Below the pieces are notes generated by a model. It was given only the letters and a program-made list of their open reading frames with translations, did no database searches and had not been told where the DNA came from. Position numbers and translations under genes: made by a program. This document shows positions 1 through 6,689 of a DNA stretch of 41,073 nt, one piece after another (positions within the stretch are counted from its first letter, which is position 1; the number at the start of each line of letters is the position of its first letter). Source of the DNA: an uncultured Saprospiraceae bacterium (GTDB taxonomy: Bacteria; Bacteroidota; Bacteroidia; Chitinophagales; Saprospiraceae); the NCBI GenBank assembly GCA_937950315.1, contig CALFDU010000012.1, positions 1 through 41,073 on the forward strand, in the 5' to 3' direction.

Positions 1-447
1 AGTGGATTAAACGATGGAGCAGGAGCGGTAATCGTTGCATCAGAAGATGCAGTGAAGAAATACAATTTAAAACCATTGGCAAGAATTGTTTCTTCTGCGG
101 TGGTTGGGGTAGAGCCACGCATCATGGGAATCGGTCCTGTAAAAGCAAGTTTAAAGGCGCTGGAAAAAGCGGGACTTACGCTGGATGATATCGGAATCAT
201 TGAATTGAATGAAGCCTTCTCGGCACAAAGTCTTGCATGTACCAGGGAGCTAGGTCTAGATGATAAAGACCCTAGAGTAAATCCAAATGGTGGAGCCATT
301 GCTATCGGTCATCCACTGGGCGTATCGGGTACTAGAATTAGTTATAGTCTTGCGCTTGAGTTACACGAACAGGACAAGCGTTATGGATTGGCAACGATGT
401 GCATCGGAGTAGGGCAGGGCTATGCGATGATCATTGAGAAAGTGTAA
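1..447 (+). CDS. Acetyl-CoA acyltransferase (thiolase), 3' part only
   Basis: This is the C-terminal 148 residues of a thiolase; the reading frame is open from base 1, so the gene begins outside the window. The visible part opens with SGLNDGAGAV, the thiolase glycine-rich loop, then NEAF (substrate-pocket Asn), GGAIAIGHPLG with the catalytic His, and CIGVGQG with the second catalytic Cys near the end. The nucleophilic Cys of the N-terminal half is not in view. Thiolases condense two acyl-CoA units or cleave 3-ketoacyl-CoA. Biosynthetic (acetoacetyl-CoA) and beta-oxidation types cannot be told apart from this fragment. A GTG at 52 could be read as a start but lies inside conserved sequence, so it is not the true start. 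Confidence 0.93.
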   Translation, partial: SGLNDGAGAVIVASEDAVKKYNLKPLARIVSSAVVGVEPRIMGIGPVKASLKALEKAGLTLDDIGIIELNEAFSAQSLACTRELGLDDKDPRVNPNGGAIAIGHPLGVSGTRISYSLALELHEQDKRYGLATMCIGVGQGYAMIIEKV

Positions 448-476
448 TTGAGATTATTTAAATAAAATAAGTTCAC

Positions 477-584
477 ATGGAAGAAGGCAAAGGCGGCAAT
501 TGGAAATTTGTACTTGGCTTGGCCATGGGTATCATTTTGTATAAGGTGATATTCGATATGATTATCCCGATGATGGCCAATTAA
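477..584 (+). CDS. Small membrane peptide, 35 aa
   Basis: A short frame opens with ATG at 477, 29 nt after the thiolase stop, and ends with TAA at 584. The peptide has a short charged and glycine-rich N-terminus (MEEGKGGNWK) and then one hydrophobic stretch of about 22 residues, enough for one membrane helix. It is on the same strand as the thiolase and could share its transcript. I recognise no family. Its reality rests on length, position and the clean membrane-helix composition; a chance frame is possible. Confidence 0.4.
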   Translation: MEEGKGGNWKFVLGLAMGIILYKVIFDMIIPMMAN

Positions 585-601
585 AAGAGGGCTCTACTCT
601 G

Positions 602-1621
602 TTAGCAAAAGAACAAATACTGATACCCCCAAGCTAGATTTTTGTCCTCAAGTATTTTGGTTATCTCTTTTTGCTCTTCATGATTTGCCACGGCAATGAC
701 CACCAATGGATTTTCAATGCTATTTATTTCTGACTGGTCTTCAAGTATCCGACCGTAGATGTTTTTGCCTATTTTATTTTCGTTGTTGCTCAACCACCGA
801 AATGCAACTTTATATTCGTTGAAGTGTGAAGCAATGGCTTTTCCTTTTTTTCCTGCTCCCCATAGCACCAAATTCTTTTTTTGACTCAATCCGAGTTTCA
901 CAAAGTAGTGACATTTAAGATCAAGGAACCGATTGTCAGAATAGTGCGGATCGTTTCTCGAGGTGCGATCATCATAGTCACGCCAGAAATGTAGTACCTT
1001 ATCGGAAGCAATGGGCTTGAGTCCCGCTTGATAAAACCGGAAGCATAAATCATAATCTTCTGGCCAATATGCTGAATCATAGGCACCTGCTTTTTCAAAA
1101 TCATAGCGATGCACCATCCAACATGGTGATGGAATCACACATTCTTTGTACAAGTCCTTCCAGTTGTCCCCTTGGCTGATTAATTTATTTAACCAAGCTG
1201 CATATTTTTTATATCCGTCCCCAAGTTTGTTTTCAGAAAAGTATTCAACTTGGCCCAAGGCGATATGACCGATGCTGTAATCAATGAGTTGAGCTCTCAT
1301 GGTTTCAAGTTTGTGTTCTGCCATCAGGTCATCGGCATCCATCCTTGTCACAAATCCTCCAGATGTATTTTTATAAGCCAGGCGCAACGCTTCGATAATT
1401 CCTTTTCCTTGATTGTGTAATACTTTTATCCGCTCATCTTTTTTTGCATACTCTTCCAAGATGCTGACTGTATCATCACTTGAGTGATCGTTTACAGCAA
1501 TCAATTCCCATTCGGTATAAGATTGTTTTAATATCGAATCAAGGCATTCGTTTAGATAAGGCCCTGCATTTTTTACAGGCATGGTAATGCTTACCAGATT
1601 TTTATTTTCTGCTTGCTTCAC
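602..1621 (-). CDS. Family 2 glycosyltransferase with C-terminal nucleotide-binding-like domain
   Basis: The N-terminal half is a GT-A fold of the GT2 family: VSITMPVKNAGPYLNECLDSI at the start, VNDHSSDDT, and the metal-binding DADD at residues 95-98. A PEDYDLCFR stretch near residue 187 matches the acceptor/base region. Such enzymes move a sugar from a nucleotide sugar to a glycan or lipid acceptor in the cytoplasm. From about residue 248 a second segment begins with NLVLWGAGKKGKAIA, a glycine-rich loop like those of Rossmann domains or of sugar-modifying C-terminal modules. The start is GTG at 1621-1619, sharing one base with the TAG stop of the upstream gene (TAGTG), so the two are probably translationally coupled. 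No other glycan-synthesis genes flank it. Confidence 0.88.
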   Translation of the reverse strand: MKQAENKNLVSITMPVKNAGPYLNECLDSILKQSYTEWELIAVNDHSSDDTVSILEEYAKKDERIKVLHNQGKGIIEALRLAYKNTSGGFVTRMDADDLMAEHKLETMRAQLIDYSIGHIALGQVEYFSENKLGDGYKKYAAWLNKLISQGDNWKDLYKECVIPSPCWMVHRYDFEKAGAYDSAYWPEDYDLCFRFYQAGLKPIASDKVLHFWRDYDDRTSRNDPHYSDNRFLDLKCHYFVKLGLSQKKNLVLWGAGKKGKAIASHFNEYKVAFRWLSNNENKIGKNIYGRILEDQSEINSIENPLVVIAVANHEEQKEITKILEDKNLAWGYQYLFFC

Positions 1622-2076
1622 TATAGTTTGTATGCTTTTTTCGCATTTGCAATTTGATCAGCTTCATGTGTCGTGTCAGGGTAAAGCATATAACTCGGCG
1701 CCAAAATTTCTTTCGCAGATGTGAGTGTGATTTTTGTAATACTGTTGAATGGAAATTTGTCTCCTGTCATTTTGTAAAGCGGCGCTTTTAATTGTTCAAA
1801 TTCGTTGTGACCCTTGCTTATAATCTCAGCGGTACCTTTTAGTTGATACCCTTTTTGGATTAATATATCTAGTACGCTTACGCAAATGTTGGGGTTGGAT
1901 TCAATATTGCGGACGCTGTTGGGCGAAGCGATATTGGCGATTAAAAAATAACCATCATCGGACAAACAAAATATCTCTTTCGGGGATACATTGGGGATGT
2001 GATCGACGGACGAAGTTGCTAGCCAGCAAAGCACAGTATTGTCGATCATTTTCTTGATTGCCGGGGTTATCTTCAT
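1621..2076 (-). CDS. Pyridoxamine 5'-phosphate oxidase-like FMN-binding split-barrel protein
   Basis: The 151-residue product has the pattern of the small split-barrel flavin family: MIDNTVLCWLATSS near the start, then PNVSPKEIF, DDGYFLIANIASPNSVRNI and VSVLDILIQKGYQLKG. Members bind FMN, F420 or haem and many have no known substrate. A longer frame reaches back to 2151, but a TTG-N18-TATCTTTG promoter sits at 2122-2094, inside that extension, so the ATG at 2076 is preferred; from there the protein also begins as family members do. It overlaps the next minus-strand gene by one base. Whether the pair shares a function is unknown. Confidence 0.8.
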   Translation of the reverse strand: MKITPAIKKMIDNTVLCWLATSSVDHIPNVSPKEIFCLSDDGYFLIANIASPNSVRNIESNPNICVSVLDILIQKGYQLKGTAEIISKGHNEFEQLKAPLYKMTGDKFPFNSITKITLTSAKEILAPSYMLYPDTTHEADQIANAKKAYKL

Positions 2077-2093
2077 GCGGTATTCTTTTGGTT

Positions 2094-2122
2094 CAAAGAT
2101 ACATACAAAATCAAACAGCCAA
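2094..2122 (-). promoter_or_regulatory. Bacteroidota-type promoter for the FMN-barrel/GT2 pair
   Basis: Read on the minus strand, TTG at 2122-2120 is followed after 18 bases by TATCTTTG at 2101-2094, a full match to the Bacteroidota -33/-7 pattern. The downstream ATG is 17 bases away. A second TATCTTTG lies at 2127-2120. Confidence 0.55.
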
Positions 2123-2509
2123 AGATATGGTTGGTGGATAAGGCTGTTCAATTGGTGGATAGATGTTGTTGTATTTTTGGCTTGATAAATTTGGCGAAAG
2201 GCTATTCTTTAAGTTTTTAAAATTTATACCTGCTGCTTGATATCAAAAAAAACGCTTTATTACTTTATTGAATTACCAATATAAAATCCAAGATATCTGT
2301 ATGTGGAATCCTAATCCAAAAAACGAACCTGCTGCATTTTTAAGGTAATTGTGCGGTTTTTGTGATTAAGTATGACATTTGTTCCTCATCAACTTGACGC
2401 AGAATGACCCTTTTTGTGGCTAAAAGAAGGAAATTTACTAGCCAAAGGTCAGCATAAATACGTTTTAAGAAGAATTTAATAGAATACATTAAAGATAATC
2501 TATATATGA
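2123..2509. other. Intergenic region between divergent genes, no gene seen
   Basis: This A+T-rich stretch separates the divergent genes at 2076 and 2578. Apart from the two promoters at its edges I see no coding frame, tRNA or strong hairpin in it. Confidence 0.5.
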
Positions 2510-2542
2510 TTGAGCATTTTCAATGGATGTGTGTTAACTTTG
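2510..2542 (+). promoter_or_regulatory. Bacteroidota-type promoter for the thioredoxin lipoprotein
   Basis: TTG at 2510-2512 is followed after 22 bases by TAACTTTG at 2535-2542. The box lies 35 bases before the ATG at 2578 and inside the longer frame that starts at 2506, so it argues for the shorter protein. Confidence 0.55.
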
Positions 2543-2577
2543 TGCAGATTTTGATTCCAAATAGAAATGCTTATAAA

Positions 2578-3198
2578 ATGAAAAAGATAATATTATTTTC
2601 CCTTGTAGTATTTTTTGCAGCTTGCAAAGGAGATACAACCACAGCCGATACAGCAGCTGATACCACAGCTGCGCCAAAAGTAACAACCAAAGCGCCAGCC
2701 GCAAAAGCACCGACAGCAACTGCGACGGCTGCAACCAGACCAGCAACCCCTGCAAAACCTACGGCTGCAGACTTGGGAGACTACAAACCAAAGAACGAAG
2801 GATGGTATGTTTTGCTTGATGAAGCATTTGAAGAATCAAAGAAAACTGGAAAACCAATTATGGCCAACTTTACTGGTAGTGACTGGTGTGGATGGTGTAA
2901 GAGATTGGATAAGTCTGTATTTCACCAACCTGGTTTTGACAAGTGGGCGGATGACAATGTAGTACTTCTAGAATTGGATTTTCCAAGACGTTTTAGAGTG
3001 CCAGATGTAGTAGCGCAGCAGAATAGAGGATTACAACAATCATTTGGTGTAAGAGGATATCCAACAGTATGGTTGTTTGATCTTGACAAAGATCCTGAAG
3101 GAAAATTCAATATTTCTGCTTTGGGTAAAACAGGTTACACCAAAACATTGGATGAATTTAAAAACGTAATGGGCGGTTATATCTCACAAAGAGGATAA
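2578..3198 (+). CDS. Thioredoxin-fold lipoprotein
   Basis: The 206-residue product starts with a lipoprotein signal, MKKIILFSLVVFFAAC, with the lipid-modified Cys at residue 16. An Ala/Thr/Pro/Lys-rich linker follows (about residues 18-60). The thioredoxin domain carries NFTGSDWCGWCKRLDKSVF with a WCGWC active site, and RGYPTVW with the cis-proline. This places a thiol-disulfide reductase or chaperone outside the cytoplasm, tethered to a membrane. The WCxWC form with the following KRLD resembles the thioredoxin_7/DUF255-like group. A frame beginning at 2506 was rejected because a promoter lies within it and the signal peptide begins at 2578. A strong terminator follows, so the gene is probably transcribed alone. 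Confidence 0.9.
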   Translation: MKKIILFSLVVFFAACKGDTTTADTAADTTAAPKVTTKAPAAKAPTATATAATRPATPAKPTAADLGDYKPKNEGWYVLLDEAFEESKKTGKPIMANFTGSDWCGWCKRLDKSVFHQPGFDKWADDNVVLLELDFPRRFRVPDVVAQQNRGLQQSFGVRGYPTVWLFDLDKDPEGKFNISALGKTGYTKTLDEFKNVMGGYISQRG

Positions 3199-3220
3199 GA
3201 CCCAAACAAAGATAAATTTG

Positions 3221-3268
3221 AAAAAAGCTGATCATGATACCAGAAGGTATATTGATCAGCTTTTTTTA
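3221..3268 (+). terminator. Rho-independent terminator
   Basis: The left arm at 3221-3234 (AAAAAAGCTGATCA) pairs perfectly with 3253-3266 (TGATCAGCTTTTTT) and runs into a T tract. It ends the thioredoxin transcript. Confidence 0.88.
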
Positions 3269-3352
3269 TTTGCGCAAGCGAACGATATCCACTCATCCTT
3301 AGTAGCTTAAGTATTAAAAAAAAGAGATATATTTAAAGCCAAATATTGTTCA

Positions 3353-4657
3353 ATGTTTAATACCATAAGGGCTATTAGTAAATTAGTATTGGTAATAGCT
3401 TTTTTAAATGTTTTTGCTTTCTCCGTCTACCATGTCAACAATGGTGGGACTAAACTTGGACCCTTAACCAAACCTCTTCAGTCATTCTCACAATTCCCCA
3501 AATTGGTCATGGGTGTATTCAGAGAAATTGCACTTCCTTCTAGATTGATCAAAGCCAATCCAAGCATAGAAATGGTCAACAAATTAGACTACGATCTTTA
3601 TGGCTTACATGCACATTTTGAAGATCAAGAATGGAAAATCGATTTGCGCAATTTTAAAGATGATCAATTGGTTCATCAGTGGTCCTTGAACAAATCAAAT
3701 TACAACAATTCAACGGGAACACTTTTTTCGCATTCCGAACCCATCGCGCCGATACTTTTGGCCAACAAGAACTTGATCTTGAATAATCACGAAACGAAAA
3801 ATCTATATCGCCTCGATGCAGATTCCAAAGTTTTGTGGCACAATAAGGATTATCAATACCATCATTCAATCAGTCTAGCAGCGGATGGAAATGTATGGGG
3901 ATGCACAAGAAAGTTGGTCTCCTTAAAAAACAATCTGCGATATTGGGATAATCACATCACCAAAGTGGATATCGAAACAGGAAAGACCTTGAGTCATCAA
4001 TCCATATCTGAAATTTTGATTGAAAACGGAATGGAGTATTTGATTCATGGATTTGGAAATGAGGTGTATGAACAAGGAACCGATCCACTGCATCACAATG
4101 AGATTGAGCCTGTATTGCAGGATGGTCCGTATTGGAAAAAAGGAGATTTGTTTTTGAGTTTTAGACATCGCTCTATGATTATTTTATATCGTCCATCTAC
4201 CAATAAAGTGATAAGACTGATACATGGGCCATTCATCAATGCGCACGATGTAGATATACAATCAGACTCGACGATTACGGTTTTCAATAATAATATTTCT
4301 AGTTTGGCAAACTTGACAATAGAAGATAAGAATTTTGGTCAAGCGGATGAGCTTTCGGATATGTTGTCTGATTTGAATGTGCATGCTGGCGTGGTGGAAT
4401 ATAATTTTGCAGATACTACTTTTAGAGATGTACATGCAGAACACTTTGCAGCGCAAAAAATATTTACGCCCACGCAAGGACTCCATGAGTTTATTTCAAA
4501 TGGAGATTTGTTTGTTGAAAATTATAAGGCAGGCCTTATCTATATTTTTAATGAACAAGGGCTCGTTTTTAAATCGTATGCCAATAAAGTGTCCGAAGGA
4601 GGAGTAGAACCTCCTCACTGGACAAGAATTTATGAATCAATAGATTTTACAAACTAA
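3353..4657 (+). CDS. Arylsulfotransferase (ASST)-like beta-propeller protein
   Basis: The 434-residue product has an N-terminal membrane helix (about residues 8-27) and then a repeated beta-rich domain resembling the ASST group: YHHSISLAADGNVWG near residue 173, DPLHHNEIEPV near 244, and a downstream GDLFLSFRHRSMIILY. In known ASST enzymes a His in an H-x-N segment carries the transferred sulfate and the acceptor is a phenol; these enzymes do not use PAPS. Here the fold would sit in the periplasm. The next two genes follow within 7 bases and by overlap, and the last is a PAPS-type sulfotransferase-like protein, so the unit may act on one substrate. Substrate and actual sulfotransfer are not shown by the sequence. 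Confidence 0.7.
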   Translation: MFNTIRAISKLVLVIAFLNVFAFSVYHVNNGGTKLGPLTKPLQSFSQFPKLVMGVFREIALPSRLIKANPSIEMVNKLDYDLYGLHAHFEDQEWKIDLRNFKDDQLVHQWSLNKSNYNNSTGTLFSHSEPIAPILLANKNLILNNHETKNLYRLDADSKVLWHNKDYQYHHSISLAADGNVWGCTRKLVSLKNNLRYWDNHITKVDIETGKTLSHQSISEILIENGMEYLIHGFGNEVYEQGTDPLHHNEIEPVLQDGPYWKKGDLFLSFRHRSMIILYRPSTNKVIRLIHGPFINAHDVDIQSDSTITVFNNNISSLANLTIEDKNFGQADELSDMLSDLNVHAGVVEYNFADTTFRDVHAEHFAAQKIFTPTQGLHEFISNGDLFVENYKAGLIYIFNEQGLVFKSYANKVSEGGVEPPHWTRIYESIDFTN

Positions 4658-4664
4658 GAATACA

Positions 4665-4820
4665 ATGATGCACTTATACATAGGACCTGGGATCGGCGCG
4701 GTAACAATCGTTATTGTGGCACTTATTCTACTTATTGTTCTTGCTAGTTTGGCAATTGTTTTCATCCGACCAATTAAAAAGTTTTTTGGCAAAGGGAAAA
4801 ACCCGGAGAATGACGCTTAG
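4665..4820 (+). CDS. Small membrane protein, 51 aa, with IGPGIG motif
   Basis: ATG at 4665, 7 bases after the ASST-like gene, opens a 51-residue frame ending with TAG at 4818-4820. The product has YIGPGIGAV at residues 5-13, a single long hydrophobic helix (about residues 12-34), then a basic tail RPIKKFFGKGKNPEND. This layout, a GPG loop followed by one helix and a lysine-rich end, is one I associate with short proteins beside membrane phosphatase- or sulfotransferase-like genes, though I cannot name a family. Its stop overlaps the next start by 11 bases, which supports it being translated. The upstream extension of the sulfotransferase frame through this region (TTG at 4714) is then spurious. 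Confidence 0.72.
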   Translation: MMHLYIGPGIGAVTIVIVALILLIVLASLAIVFIRPIKKFFGKGKNPENDA

Positions 4821-6228
4821 TGTTTATCACTTACTAGTTCTATTGGGAACAATACTTTTTTGCCTTGGATTAAAATACATCTTAGCAAAGCCATTCTATA
4901 AACTTTCTGTTCGTTCGGTTAGGCAATTGGATATCATCATGGACAATGCCACGGATGAAGACGAAAAGGATGTGCTCATTTTGAAAAACTTGTTGGGTTT
5001 ACTAAAGATGTTTTTTCTTGTTTTTTTCTTAATGATTTTCATCATTTTCTTGGCGACCATCCCTGTACTTATTTACAAATGGATCAAGCCTGATCTGGTG
5101 GTGGATACCAGTTCGATGTATTTTTATGGGAGTATGTTTGTGGGAAGTTTTGTTATTCTTTTTCTAAAGGATAAAGCGGACTATTCATACTGGTCCAAAT
5201 TGCTACATACGATCATTCTTGATAACTATAATGTCGGGAAATATTTGTTTAAAAAGGATAAGAAAAAATTAAAGAACCAATCTACAGGCAAGGATGAAGA
5301 ATTTGTGATCGTAAGCGGATTGGCTAGGGCAGGGACGACGGCGCTCGCAAGAATGATCTACACACCAGAAATTTTCCACTCTACCAAATATGCCAACATG
5401 CCGTTCATCTTGGCACCAAAGTTTTGGAAAAGATTTTATAATCCCAAGAATGCCAAAGAGAAAAAAAGAGCACATGGAGACAATGTGATGCACAGCGAGA
5501 CATCCATCGAAGCTATGGAGGAATATTTTTTTAAGTCTCATCTGAATGATCGCTACATAAAGGGCGAGTCATTGTTGAAGCATGACATAGACTCTAGCAC
5601 CTACGATGAATATCTAAAGTTCCAAGCATTGTTTGCCGAGAATGAAAAAGAAACCCGCTTTCTTGTCAAGAACAACAATTTGATTTTACGCCTAGAAAGT
5701 TTGCGCCAATACAACAAGCAGTTTAAAGTGATATTGATGTTTAGGAATCCTGTTGATCATGCAAAGTCATTGTTGAATCAACACTTGAATTTTATCAAGC
5801 AACAGAAGGAGGATCCGTTTACGCTTAAGTATATGGATTGGCTAGGCCACCATGAGTTTGGCTTACATCAAAAATATTTTGATTTGAATGGAGGGGTAGA
5901 CTTTTCAAAGTATGATAAAACTATGCTCTCTTACTGGTTGTTAAGTTGGTTGAATTATTATGAGCATCTGCTCACCTTACTTCCAGATGACAACATTATT
6001 TTGGTAGAGTATCAGGATTTATTATCCAGCCCTAATCCATTAAAAGAAGCATTGGCATCCAAACTTGGAGTTGCTCTTGGCAAAGATAAAATAGCTGCTT
6101 TTAATGCGGCCAAATATAGCAATGCCACACCAGAAGAAGGGATGAATCTTGATGTAGTTTATCAAGACAGAATCAAAGAAGTTTTTGCCAAGCTACAAGA
6201 CAAGAAGTTGGCCATTGATGCTGGCTAA
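4810..6228 (+). CDS. Membrane-anchored sulfotransferase-like P-loop protein
   Basis: The 472-residue product begins at ATG 4810, inside the end of the 51-residue gene. Three hydrophobic segments (about residues 8-25, 66-89 and 102-119) precede a cytoplasmic-type domain. That domain has VSGLARAGTTALARM at about 168-182, the 5'-phosphosulfate loop of PAPS sulfotransferases, and VILMFRNPVDHAKSLLNQH from about residue 307, the 3'-phosphate binding region with its Arg and Ser. It would transfer sulfate from PAPS to an unknown acceptor at the inner membrane face. The N-terminal membrane part is unusual for the family. The TAA stop is immediately followed by the stop of the convergent lipocalin gene, with no spacer. 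Kinase-like or sulfotransferase activity cannot be proved by motif alone. Confidence 0.78.
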   Translation: MTLSVYHLLVLLGTILFCLGLKYILAKPFYKLSVRSVRQLDIIMDNATDEDEKDVLILKNLLGLLKMFFLVFFLMIFIIFLATIPVLIYKWIKPDLVVDTSSMYFYGSMFVGSFVILFLKDKADYSYWSKLLHTIILDNYNVGKYLFKKDKKKLKNQSTGKDEEFVIVSGLARAGTTALARMIYTPEIFHSTKYANMPFILAPKFWKRFYNPKNAKEKKRAHGDNVMHSETSIEAMEEYFFKSHLNDRYIKGESLLKHDIDSSTYDEYLKFQALFAENEKETRFLVKNNNLILRLESLRQYNKQFKVILMFRNPVDHAKSLLNQHLNFIKQQKEDPFTLKYMDWLGHHEFGLHQKYFDLNGGVDFSKYDKTMLSYWLLSWLNYYEHLLTLLPDDNIILVEYQDLLSSPNPLKEALASKLGVALGKDKIAAFNAAKYSNATPEEGMNLDVVYQDRIKEVFAKLQDKKLAIDAG

Positions 6229-6591
6229 CTACTTTTGTTTTTTCAAACTGACCAATTCGATAGATCCAGTTCGGTTCATTTCAAAATTCATTTCGTCGGT
6301 GCTTAAGCTGGTAATCTTTACTTTCTTTTCTGCTTGACCGTCTTCTACTGTATGAAGGAATTCTCCAGCGATCCAATATTTTCCATTTTCTTTTTCAGAG
6401 CCATAATCGATCGTATATCGTCCATCACCCTTGAATGAAAATGCCATTTTGTTGGAAATTTTTTTATTCGTTTTCTGCTCTACCCAACTTGTTGTATTCC
6501 AATCTCCATGCAATAGCATTTCATCAAATTTATCATTTGCGCAAGCGATACAAAATAGAAGACATGTCATCAAACAAAGATTCTTGAACAT
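6229..6591 (-). CDS. Lipocalin-like lipoprotein
   Basis: The 120-residue product has a lipoprotein signal ending FCIAC with Cys17. The mature part, LHGDWNTTSWVEQKT, then FSFKGDGRYTIDYG, ENGKYWIAG and KVKITSLSTDEMNFE, has the strand pattern of the small lipocalin-like domains common in Bacteroidota: an opening W, a GxY strand and an L-S-x-D-E-M strand. It is likely a periplasmic lipoprotein of unknown ligand. It is convergent with the sulfotransferase-like gene, the two stop codons touching. Confidence 0.75.
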   Translation of the reverse strand: MFKNLCLMTCLLFCIACANDKFDEMLLHGDWNTTSWVEQKTNKKISNKMAFSFKGDGRYTIDYGSEKENGKYWIAGEFLHTVEDGQAEKKVKITSLSTDEMNFEMNRTGSIELVSLKKQK

Positions 6592-6689
6592 AGTTAGGTT
6601 TTTTAATGAAGAAAGAAATAAATCAATAAGTTGTTGAAAGCTGCATCTGACACAATTGTGTATATTCGTAAACTGATCGATCTTTAGAT

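Noticed and set aside
2506-2577. Longer thioredoxin start
   Set aside because: A promoter lies inside it, and the lipoprotein signal starts at 2578.
4714-4809. N-terminal extension of the sulfotransferase-like gene from TTG 4714
   Set aside because: It overlaps a good 51-aa gene in another frame, and ATG 4810 gives a normal start.
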